Source: an uncultured Bacilli bacterium (GTDB taxonomy: Bacteria > Bacillota_I > Bacilli_A > RF39 > UBA660). From it: a stretch of 15,055 bases of DNA. The notes under the pieces were generated by a model. That model did no database searches, had not been told where the DNA came from, and worked only from the letters and a program-made list of their open reading frames with translations. Below, piece after piece: positions 7,732 to 13,967 of the stretch. The DNA lies in NCBI GenBank assembly GCA_934132915.1, contig CAKPAK010000042.1:1-15055 (forward strand). The letters are read 5' to 3'. Numbering within the stretch: the first letter of the stretch is position 1; every line of letters starts with the position of its first letter. Both the position numbers and the translations under genes were made by a program.

Positions 7732-8393
7732 ATGAAATAAATTTATTGATATTAGAGTTATTATTATGTTTATGCTTTGTTCCGCTAATATACAAATATT
7801 ATAAAATAGAAGGACTATATGCCTATACAATAGCCAATATTTTCTTAAGTTCTCTAATGTCATTAAAGACAATAACAATTTACGATTATGATATGAATTT
7901 AGGAATAATTCCATTAGTAACGATTTTTATTATTTCAAATGTAATTATTCAAAAAAAAGGATTGGAAGAAACAAAAAGGCATCTTTTAGTCACAATAATA
8001 GCCAATATTTTAATTTATATATTTTTATTATTAATAAGCATAGCACAATCAAGCGGTATAGGCCTTTTTACAAGTGCATCATATAATAATATTTTTGATA
8101 ACTCTTTAAGAATCTTATTTGCAAATATTGTAACATTTTTATATTCCTTAATACTAAATAATAAGTTATATTTTTATTTAAAAAGAATGAAAAATAGTGT
8201 TATAATTAGCAATGTTTTTACAACCATTATTATTCAATTTATAGCGTCAATTTTATTTGGAATTATTGCATACACATTCGTAAAAGAACCAATTGACATT
8301 GTAAAAATAATTATGATAAGATACTTAATGAGTTTGGTAGTAGGAGTACTTGGAACAATAGTAATATATATGACAAAACACATTAAAGAATAA
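7728..8393 (+). CDS. VUT/YhhQ-like multi-pass membrane protein, second of a tandem pair
   Basis: 221 residues, the same length as its upstream neighbour and similarly organised: an N-terminal span with YKYYKIEGLYAYTIAN, then IIQKKGLEETKRHLL, NSLRILFANIVTFLYSLILNNKLYFYLKRM, a TTIIIQFIASILFGIIAY span and a final span before KHIKE. It looks like a diverged duplicate that could form a heterodimer with the first protein. Family acidic positions again seem lost. AAGGTGG (7717-7723) precedes ATG 7728, which overlaps the upstream TGA by 4 bp, so translation is coupled. Substrate unknown; no queuosine gene is in the window. Confidence 0.58.
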   Translation: MNEINLLILELLLCLCFVPLIYKYYKIEGLYAYTIANIFLSSLMSLKTITIYDYDMNLGIIPLVTIFIISNVIIQKKGLEETKRHLLVTIIANILIYIFLLLISIAQSSGIGLFTSASYNNIFDNSLRILFANIVTFLYSLILNNKLYFYLKRMKNSVIISNVFTTIIIQFIASILFGIIAYTFVKEPIDIVKIIMIRYLMSLVVGVLGTIVIYMTKHIKE

Positions 8394-8414
8394 AAAAGTA
8401 AGGAAGTAATAAGT

Positions 8415-9080
8415 ATGAGAACAAGAAAACAAGAATTAATTAGTGATGAATTGAAACCCTTAGTTAGTGAATTGATAAAAACAGGAAGAGAAAAGTACAA
8501 TTATTCTCTAGAAGATCTGTCAAAGGCTATTAATGGCCAAAAAAACAGACAAACACTTCATAAATACGAAACAGGAAAACTTAATATTCCTTACGATATT
8601 TTATTTGAAATCTGTAGGATATTTAATTTAAACATTGATGCATTTAAAGATGCTTCCATAACCCAAGAAGAAAGAAATTTAATTGAAAAAAAATTTATAA
8701 AAGAATATGTTAGTAGTTTCAGGCAAGATAAATCGCTTACTCCCCAAACAGAAAAAATCATCAACACTTATAAAAATGCAAATTATGAAGCAATGACCAA
8801 TCATTGTGAATTATCAATGAGAGTGTTGGATGATTCTATGTCACCGATTTATTATAAAAATGATAAGGTATTTTTTCAACCAGCAGACGATTATAAAACA
8901 GGAGACGATATTGTAATTGCTGTAAAAAATAATATTCTTTCGGTAAGAAGATTATATCGATATCCAAAAGGAATTATTCTTCAAGCAATGAACCCCAAGT
9001 ATCCCACAATTAACGTGAATATTATTGCAAATAATATGATTTTAGGGAAAGTTACTTCAATTTATCGAGAAATGAAATAA
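8415..9080 (+). CDS. HTH (XRE-type) regulator with S24/LexA-like C-terminal domain lacking the catalytic lysine
   Basis: 221 residues. An N-terminal helix-turn-helix spans about 17-63 (YSLEDLSKAINGQKNRQTLHKYETGKLNIP). A linker of about 70 residues leads to an S24/LexA-like fold: RVLDDSMSPIYYKNDKVFFQ carries the nucleophile position (Ser141), then GDDIVIAV, and NNILSVRRLYR where LexA and CI have V-K-R/K-L. The catalytic Lys is replaced by Arg178, and no Ala-Gly cleavage site is clear in the linker, so self-cleavage is doubtful; the domain may instead dimerise or bind a ligand. AAGGAAG (8400-8406) precedes ATG 8415, 21 nt after the second membrane protein, so all three genes look like one operon. 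It may autoregulate it; no clear operator is seen at 7032-7040. Confidence 0.85.
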   Translation: MRTRKQELISDELKPLVSELIKTGREKYNYSLEDLSKAINGQKNRQTLHKYETGKLNIPYDILFEICRIFNLNIDAFKDASITQEERNLIEKKFIKEYVSSFRQDKSLTPQTEKIINTYKNANYEAMTNHCELSMRVLDDSMSPIYYKNDKVFFQPADDYKTGDDIVIAVKNNILSVRRLYRYPKGIILQAMNPKYPTINVNIIANNMILGKVTSIYREMK

Positions 9081-9256
9081 TCCGCAAAACAAACAAGATG
9101 TATATTCAGTGATAAACTCATTAAGGTAAAAACTTCTATAATGAAATTACTTCATGGCAACTTTAGTATAAAATAATTACAGTAGATTATTTAAATATTG
9201 TTTTATTTTTTTAATACCTTATTAACATTATTTTTTGAGATGAATATAATGAAATA
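9081..9256. other. Spacer after the S24 regulator, nothing recognised
   Basis: A/T-rich with one small hairpin (ATGAA-ATTAC-TTCAT near 9140-9155). No ORF, promoter pair or RNA family recognised. Confidence 0.5.
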
Positions 9257-9304
9257 AATTATAAAAGAACACAACTAAAAATTTAGAAGTGTTCTTTTAT
9301 AATT
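9257..9304 (+). terminator. Strong hairpin terminator between the VUT/S24 operon and hup
   Basis: AATTATAAAAGAACAC (9257-9272) and its exact reverse complement (9289-9304) form a 16-bp stem; the 16-nt loop holds a further CTAAA/TTTAG stem. A/T tracts at both ends make it likely to stop transcription of the upstream operon, and perhaps read-through from hup. Confidence 0.85.
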
Positions 9305-9343
9305 ATCAAAATTTAAGAATTATTTTTCAAATTTAAATAATAA

Positions 9344-9380
9344 TAAAAAGTACTATATGGATATATTCACCATATAGTAC
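9344..9380 (-). terminator. Intrinsic terminator of hup
   Basis: On the minus strand GTACTATATGG (9380-9370) pairs with CCATATAGTAC (9360-9350) around a 9-nt loop, followed by five T (9349-9345 area). It starts about 19 nt after the hup stop. The stem's leading edge overlaps a perfect AAGGAGGT (9386-9379). Confidence 0.9.
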
Positions 9381-9398
9381 CTCCTTATATAATAAAAA

Positions 9399-9671
9399 TT
9401 AATTTAGAGCATCTTTTAACTTATTACCAGCTTTAAATCCAGGAACAATACGTGCAGCAATTTCAACTGCCTCTCCAGTTTGTGGATTACGTCCAGTATG
9501 TGCTTCTCTTTGCTTTGCAGAAAAAGTTCCAAATCCAACTAAAGTAACTTTTCCGGCCTTCTTTAATCCTTCAGTAATTCCTTCAATTGTAGCCTCTAGA
9601 GCTCTTGCAGCATCAGCTTTTGTTAAATCCGCATTTTCAGCAATAAATTCTACTAATTCAGCTTTTGTCAT
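9399..9671 (-). CDS. hup: HU family nucleoid DNA-binding protein
   Basis: 90 residues, normal length. HU is the small histone-like dimer that bends and compacts DNA and is usually abundant. The whole family signature is present: N-terminal helices MTKAELVEFIAENADLTKAD, the VTLVGFGTFSAKQR strand region, the beta-arm with GRNPQTGE whose Pro inserts between base pairs, and C-terminal PGFKAGNKLKDALN. GGAGGT (8-nt ATGGAGGT, 9678-9685 on plus) sits 6-7 nt ahead of ATG 9671. It lies downstream of spoIVA on the same strand, as hbs does in Bacillus, but has its own promoter and terminator and is separated by about 820 bp. Confidence 0.98.
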   Translation of the reverse strand: MTKAELVEFIAENADLTKADAARALEATIEGITEGLKKAGKVTLVGFGTFSAKQREAHTGRNPQTGEAVEIAARIVPGFKAGNKLKDALN

Positions 9672-9697
9672 TTTTGTACCTCCATAATCTAATATAT

Positions 9698-9725
9698 ATA
9701 ATAAGCATCATGCATTTCTTGTCTA
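9698..9725 (-). promoter_or_regulatory. Probable sigma-A promoter of hup
   Basis: Minus strand TAGACA (9725-9720), 16-base spacer, TATTAT (9703-9698); each hexamer matches consensus at five of six. Transcription would start near 9692, giving a leader of about 20 nt with the Shine-Dalgarno. AAGCAT/ATGCTT arms (9703-9708, 9725-9730) flank the spacer and could be an operator, but are short. Confidence 0.6.
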
Positions 9726-9858
9726 TGCTTACATCAATAAGATACCATGAATTATTTAAGAAATCAATAGCTTTTTTTTAAAATATTGCTAAATATGTGG
9801 CACTTTAACCATAAGTTTTCATTGCTTCACAATAAATATAAAAATATTAAAAAAAACA

Positions 9859-9887
9859 TTGACAAATCAAATTATTAGTGATAAAAT
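9859..9887 (+). promoter_or_regulatory. Near-consensus promoter of the orphan RNA unit
   Basis: TTGACA (9859-9864) is a perfect -35; after exactly 17 bases comes TAAAAT (9882-9887), with the TG extension at 9879-9880. This is the best-matched promoter in the window, yet no gene follows on the plus strand. The predicted start is about 9892-9895. Confidence 0.85.
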
Positions 9888-9893
9888 ATAATT

Positions 9894-10278
9894 GCTTAGA
9901 TAGAAAGATGTTACATTGAAGAAGATACATTTTATTATTTGATAGTGCTAATAGATATATTCTATGATACACTGGTAATGAATAGTTACCCTTTGTATAA
10001 TAAAGTTAAAATCTTATCTCCTGTTTTATCTTTCGCTCATGGAAAGAAAATGTTATGAGGAATAACTCTTATCGCCACTAAGCAAAACAATTGTTTTAAG
10101 AAAGAAAACTTAAAAGATAAGAAATTGTAGTAAACACTGATAATGTTTATTTAAAGTTTTTTATTAATTGTATTATTTATTAGTGAAATATTCTAGTAGG
10201 TAATACAGATTATTAGAAAACAGTTCAATTTTTTTCTAAACTCGAATAGATTAGTTTTATCAGGACTAATCTATTTTT
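9894..10278 (+). ncRNA. Candidate structured non-coding RNA of about 385 nt, family not recognised
   Basis: The unit is bounded by a near-consensus promoter (9859-9887) and an intrinsic terminator (10245-10278). The longest ATG frame inside (9978, about 26 codons) has no Shine-Dalgarno. Complementary segments seen: TTGCTTAG (9892-9899) with CTAAGCAA (10078-10085), closing the 5' domain; TTTATTAT (9931-9938) with ATAATAAA (9997-10004), enclosing ATAGA/TCTAT (9951-9955/9961-9965), AGTG/CACT (9944-9947/9970-9973) and GGTAA/TTACC (9974-9978/9986-9990); TCTTTC/GAAAGA (10029-10034/10042-10047); GTTAT/ATAAC (10052-10056/10062-10066); TTTTAAG/CTTAAAA (10094-10100/10109-10115). I could not match RNase P, tmRNA, SRP or 6S hallmarks. 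The transcription unit is well supported; the role is unknown. Confidence 0.65.
10245..10278 (+). terminator. Intrinsic terminator of the orphan RNA unit
   Basis: AATAGATTAGT (10245-10255) and ACTAATCTATT (10265-10275) are exact reverse complements around a 9-nt loop, followed by T residues (to 10278). The stem is 11 bp and the orientation is plus, matching the promoter at 9859. Confidence 0.9.
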
Positions 10279-10292
10279 GTATCTAATAAAAT

Positions 10293-10493
10293 AAAAAGAC
10301 AAGTAACTATATAAAATAAAGATGTTTGTAAGCTTAATTCTACATCATACAAAAGTTCTTTTGGTTTTTTGAAATTCAATGGACTTCGTAAAAAATGCTA
10401 TGAATTTAAATCGTTTTTTGTATAGTTTAGTTTCAAAATTAGATGTGATTTTTCAGGTCAACCGAATTTTGAAAAACTGTTACTTGTCTTTTT
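10293..10493. repeat. 201-bp element bounded by perfect 15-bp inverted repeats
   Basis: AAAAAGACAAGTAAC (10293-10307) and its exact reverse complement (10479-10493) enclose 171 bp. The right end lies 2 bp from the spoIVA stop. Read on the minus strand the second arm ends in a T tract, so the arms could be the spoIVA terminator with its loop expanded by an insertion. The interior holds AAATTCA/TGAATTT (about 10371-10377 and 10401-10407), a TTTCAAAATT/AATTTTGAAA pair (10431-10440/10465-10474) and the repeat core shared with 6686-6710. A MITE-like element is the alternative; no target duplication is evident. No ORF inside. Confidence 0.65.
10433..10456 (+). repeat. Dispersed intergenic repeat core, copy 2
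   Basis: TCAAAATT plus AGATGTGATTTTTCAG, near-identical to 6686-6710. Here it lies within the loop of a TTTCAAAATT/AATTTTGAAA inverted repeat inside the 201-bp element. Confidence 0.5.
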
Positions 10494-10495
10494 CT

Positions 10496-11965
10496 CTATA
10501 ATACAATAGCAATCATGTTATTAGAGCCTTTATTAATTACTTTAGTTAAAGTGTTTCCTAGTTTATATCGAATATTATCAGGCATCATAGATAACTTAGC
10601 TTGAATTCCTTCTTGAACAATCACATCCAAACTTCGACCAAATATCTCACTTTTCCAAATGTTCTCACTATTAGCATCTTTAGTTAAATACTCAATTAAT
10701 TCTTTACTTTGCAACTCACTTCCAATAATAGGCTCAAAAGTTGACTCAACATCTACTTTAATCATATGAATAGATGGTGCCTTAGCTTTTAACTTAACTC
10801 CATAACGAGGCCCTTGTTTAATAATTTCAGGAGTTTCTAATTTCATATCAGCAAGTGTAGGAGCAGCAATACCATAACCAGTTTGCTTAACCATCTTTAG
10901 TGCTCCCTTAATTTGATCATAAGCAACCTTTGCTTCATTTAATTCCTGAAACATCGATAACATCTTAGCCTTAGAAGTAATATCTGTTCCAATAATATCG
11001 TTTAAAATTTGATTGTATAATCCATTAGGAGCATCTAGTTGAATTGTAACTTCCCCAAGAGAAGTATCCACATTAGAAATATAGGACTTTTCAATATATT
11101 CACAATCTTTAAAACCAGCAGTAATATTATCAATATCTTTTAATTTATTAATCTCTACTACACTATCCCTAATTTTATTAATATACTCTTTCTTTAAATA
11201 ATGATTATGATTTAAAATAGCAATCCATTCAGGCATATTTACTTTAACCTCTTCAATAGGAAATTCATACAAAGCATCTTTTAAAATACCAATCATTTCT
11301 CTTTCTTGCATATTCTCAACACTAACAGGAATAACGGGAACACCATAACTTGCCTTTAAATTTTCAGCTAACTTTTCCGTCTCAGGAAGCATTGGATGAA
11401 CAGAATTTAAAACAACAATAAAAGGTTTCCCAATACTTTTTAATTCATTAACAACGGTCTCTTCAGCACTAACATATTCATTTCTAGGAATTTCTCCAAT
11501 CGAACCATCAGTAGTAACCACAATTCCAATGGTAGAATGTTCCTTAATTACTTTCTCTGTTCCAATTTCAGCAGCCTCAACGAAAGGAATCGGGTCACTG
11601 TACCATGGAGTCATAACCATTCTAGGACCATTATCATCTTCATACCCTTTTGCAGCATCAATAACATACCCAACACAATCTACCATTCTAATATTTGCGG
11701 TAAAATCATCTACCTGAATTGTCGCTGCCGTAGCAGGAACAAACTTAGGCTCAGTCGTCATAATTGTTCTACCAGCCGCTGATTGAGGCAGTTCATCTAA
11801 AGTCCTTTTTCTCTCAAATTCATCGCTAATATTAGGAATAACCAACGTCTCCATAAATTTCTTAATAAAAGTACTCTTTCCAGTACGAACCGCTCCAACA
11901 ACTCCTAAATAAATATCACCACCACATCGTTCTGATATACTCTTAATAACATCAATCTTTTCCAT
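10496..11965 (-). CDS. spoIVA: Stage IV sporulation protein A (spore coat basement ATPase)
   Basis: 489 residues, against about 492 in Bacillus subtilis. SpoIVA is a TRAFAC-class ATPase that polymerises irreversibly on the outer forespore membrane, anchored by SpoVM, and forms the platform for the coat; it is also needed for cortex assembly. Seen here: Walker A GAVRTGKST with Lys30, threonines 70-71 in GRTIMTTEPKF (sensor), DCVG (Asp96) as Walker B, a large middle domain, and the conserved extreme C-terminus ending IAIVL. AAGGGG precedes ATG 11965. In Bacillus it is transcribed by sigma-E in the mother cell; I searched upstream for a sigma-E box and found none I would defend (CATAGTAT near 12005 lacks a well-placed -35). 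The next gene on the strand is hup, as in Bacillus. Its presence marks an endospore-former or a recent descendant. Confidence 0.98.
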   Translation of the reverse strand: MEKIDVIKSISERCGGDIYLGVVGAVRTGKSTFIKKFMETLVIPNISDEFERKRTLDELPQSAAGRTIMTTEPKFVPATAATIQVDDFTANIRMVDCVGYVIDAAKGYEDDNGPRMVMTPWYSDPIPFVEAAEIGTEKVIKEHSTIGIVVTTDGSIGEIPRNEYVSAEETVVNELKSIGKPFIVVLNSVHPMLPETEKLAENLKASYGVPVIPVSVENMQEREMIGILKDALYEFPIEEVKVNMPEWIAILNHNHYLKKEYINKIRDSVVEINKLKDIDNITAGFKDCEYIEKSYISNVDTSLGEVTIQLDAPNGLYNQILNDIIGTDITSKAKMLSMFQELNEAKVAYDQIKGALKMVKQTGYGIAAPTLADMKLETPEIIKQGPRYGVKLKAKAPSIHMIKVDVESTFEPIIGSELQSKELIEYLTKDANSENIWKSEIFGRSLDVIVQEGIQAKLSMMPDNIRYKLGNTLTKVINKGSNNMIAIVL

Positions 11966-12082
11966 TCTATACCCCTTTTCTCATATTCTAGTTAATACTA
12001 TGTAATATCTACTTATTTATTAATATAAATCTCTATTTTTGACATTTTTTTTAAAATAAAATACTTAAAAATATTTTTACAA

Positions 12083-12125
12083 GAAAAAAAGAACGATATA
12101 AAATAAAAAACTTTATATTGTTCTT
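12083..12125 (-). terminator. Intrinsic terminator of the surface protein gene
   Basis: On the minus strand a 14-bp stem (12125-12112 with 12102-12089, one G-U type mismatch) and 9-nt loop are followed by seven T (12090-12084). It lies about 165 nt after the 12292 stop and separates that gene from spoIVA. The remainder of 11966-12291 is A/T-rich with nothing else recognised. Confidence 0.9.
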
Positions 12126-12291
12126 ATAAAGAATAAAATATTGTTTAGTTTATTTATAAAATTTAGGCATTTCCTCATTAATTATAATCTTGTTATAAAC
12201 TCTATCATACCATTTTATTTAATTAATAATGCAATCGAATAAATTCAAATATTAGATAATACCCTAAAATATTTATTTCATAAACAAAATA

Positions 12292-13866
12292 TTAACTATC
12301 TAAAGAAAAAAGATATGGCGCTTCTTTTGTACCATTTCCAGATACAATTATTACATTTGGCTTTAAATATAAAACAGGACGAATTAAATAAGGATACGCT
12401 GGTGGATAATCATAGGCGCTTCCATCCTGCCATGCCCCATAAACATTGATAGAATTTGATGTGGATGGTGTTATTGTCCATTGGTGTCCCTTTAAATAAA
12501 GCCAGTTATCTGTTGTACAAGTATTTGTCGTACTATAACTTCTTAAATTAACCTTGCAAGTGTTTAAATCAGTTGCGTATCCATAATCGGAAGGATACAT
12601 TAATCCTAATTTTCCAATCCAAGTTTTAGGATTGGAAGAATAAACAGTGTTACTCCTTTCAAAAGTATAATATTTATTTGTATATTGTCTAGCATTATTA
12701 CTACCACCTAAATAATATTTAACATCATCAATCATATTTTGATATGAACTATTAATTCCATTAGATGAAAAATCACAAGTTGTAGAGGTGTTATTTAAAC
12801 CTTTATAACAAGTTTGTGCACTTTTAGAATGATAATAATAATCGTTTAATAATGTCATTATATCAGACTTACTAAAATCATTAACACCTTGTCCTCCGTT
12901 AATTGAGGAAATACTACTATCCCACGAATAAGAGCCAAGTTCTTTATCTCTAATTAACTTTATTCTGTAGTCCCAATTTCCATTAGAATCTTCTGTATCA
13001 AAAATACCAATTATTCTCCAACCAGCACTTTCATTATTAAAAGTTACATAATTATTAGGAGATAAACCATAGTATCTAATATTTCCATTAGAATCTTTTT
13101 CTAAATTTTTAGAAGTTACTTGAATTATTTTTTCAGAACCTGCTGTTGATACAGAAGTTTTAGCGTTGTTTTCAAATAGATTATTAAGCGTATCTACTCC
13201 AGTTGGTACTACTCCAATTGTAGAAGTTATTCCGCCATTTGTGCTAGTAAAAGATATTGTTGCTCCATATTTTCCGTAATCTAGAGCACTTTGATTATCA
13301 TTTATTTCACTTATCCAAATCGCAAGGTAAATGGTTTGACTAGAGTCACTGTTTCCTTTTGCTGAAAGTGATAAATTTTTAACCAAAGAAGTCGAATACA
13401 TTGAATTGGAAAAATAATCTGTCTTTCTTTTGGTAGCATTATCTAAAATTTCCCATTTTAAATTTTGGAAAGAACTAGAAGCATTTGAGGAATTTAAGTA
13501 AATGTTCCCATTTAATTTTACTGCTGCTGTACTGGTGTTTTCTATAACAATCTTATATACTTCACAAGAAACATTATGGTTAGAGTCAACACAAGGACTA
13601 ATTGCCCCTTTAGTACTATTTCCACTTATTGCATTTTCTAAAGCATTATCTAATAATGGTACCAATACATTATTATCACTAGAGGGTGCAACTCTTGAAA
13701 CAGTTAAATTTAAATTTCCAGAAGCAGCAGTTCCAACTATATTTTTTTCATCAGAAGCACTTAATGCAAAATAAGCATAAGTAACTCCAGTCATTAAAAT
13801 AAAATAGGAAAAAATCCATATGATCACTGTTAATAATCTATATTTATTCTTTTTAAATTTTTTCAT
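12292..13866 (-). CDS. Secreted surface protein: TasA/camelysin-like N-terminus and large C-terminal domain
   Basis: 524 residues. A basic start (KKFKKNKYR) and one hydrophobic helix (about 11-28) lead into VTYAYFALSASDEKN and a GTAASGNLNLTV strand, the pattern of TasA/CalY (camelysin) proteins processed by SipW-type signal peptidases. A Ser/Asn/Thr-rich beta region follows (about 45-215), then a separate C-terminal domain with NNYVTFNN, GWRIIGIFD, RIKLIRDKELGSYSWDSS, LGLMYPSDYGYA, YPYLIRPVLYLKPN and GTKEAPY. That C-terminal domain resembles DUF6273 or SUMF-like modules common in gut Bacillota; function unknown. Six cysteines in three spaced pairs could be disulfides outside the cell. No LPxTG motif. 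AGGAGA lies ahead of ATG 13866; the in-frame start at 13950 would read through the promoter, so I rejected it. Divergent from the double-HTH gene. Confidence 0.82.
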   Translation of the reverse strand: MKKFKKNKYRLLTVIIWIFSYFILMTGVTYAYFALSASDEKNIVGTAASGNLNLTVSRVAPSSDNNVLVPLLDNALENAISGNSTKGAISPCVDSNHNVSCEVYKIVIENTSTAAVKLNGNIYLNSSNASSSFQNLKWEILDNATKRKTDYFSNSMYSTSLVKNLSLSAKGNSDSSQTIYLAIWISEINDNQSALDYGKYGATISFTSTNGGITSTIGVVPTGVDTLNNLFENNAKTSVSTAGSEKIIQVTSKNLEKDSNGNIRYYGLSPNNYVTFNNESAGWRIIGIFDTEDSNGNWDYRIKLIRDKELGSYSWDSSISSINGGQGVNDFSKSDIMTLLNDYYYHSKSAQTCYKGLNNTSTTCDFSSNGINSSYQNMIDDVKYYLGGSNNARQYTNKYYTFERSNTVYSSNPKTWIGKLGLMYPSDYGYATDLNTCKVNLRSYSTTNTCTTDNWLYLKGHQWTITPSTSNSINVYGAWQDGSAYDYPPAYPYLIRPVLYLKPNVIIVSGNGTKEAPYLFSLDS

Positions 13867-13887
13867 ACTATCTCCTACCTTAAAATA

Positions 13888-13915
13888 ATTATAACACATT
13901 TTACCATATAGTCCA
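13888..13915 (-). promoter_or_regulatory. Promoter of the surface protein gene
   Basis: Minus strand TATAAT (13893-13888), preceded by TG one base upstream, with TGGACT (13915-13910) 16 bases away as a partial -35. The Shine-Dalgarno and ATG 13866 follow within 25 nt. An AGAAT-AA-ATTCT palindrome (13924-13935) lies just upstream, between the divergent genes, and could be an operator for the neighbouring regulator. Confidence 0.65.
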
Positions 13916-13967
13916 TACTTTTGAGAATAAATTCTTTTTTTATAGGACAATCTAATTGGTGATAGAT

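Noticed and set aside
7687..7914. 75-codon minus-strand ORF, and a similar one at 8234-8500
   Set aside because: Antisense to the membrane protein and regulator genes; hydrophobic only because the opposite strand is.
9978..10058. 26-codon ORF (MNSYPLYN...) in the orphan RNA
   Set aside because: No Shine-Dalgarno ahead of its ATG and the frame overlaps several predicted helices; kept only as a remote alternative.
9894..10278. RNase P RNA, tmRNA or SRP RNA
   Set aside because: No GAGGAAAG-type P4 core with ACAGAA partner, no tRNA-like TTCGA/CCA end or peptide tag frame, and no SRP Alu or apical motif.
11529..11782. Two plus-strand ORFs within spoIVA and one (13502-13774) within the surface protein gene
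   Set aside because: Antisense to strong genes, no Shine-Dalgarno and no recognisable protein.
11966..12060. Sigma-E promoter for spoIVA
   Set aside because: CATAGTAT could be a -10, but the ATATT-like -35 is 19 bases away instead of about 14; not convincing.
13867..13950. Longer N-terminus (28 extra codons) for the surface protein
   Set aside because: It would cross the gene's own TATAAT promoter and Shine-Dalgarno; ATG 13866 gives a normal signal sequence.
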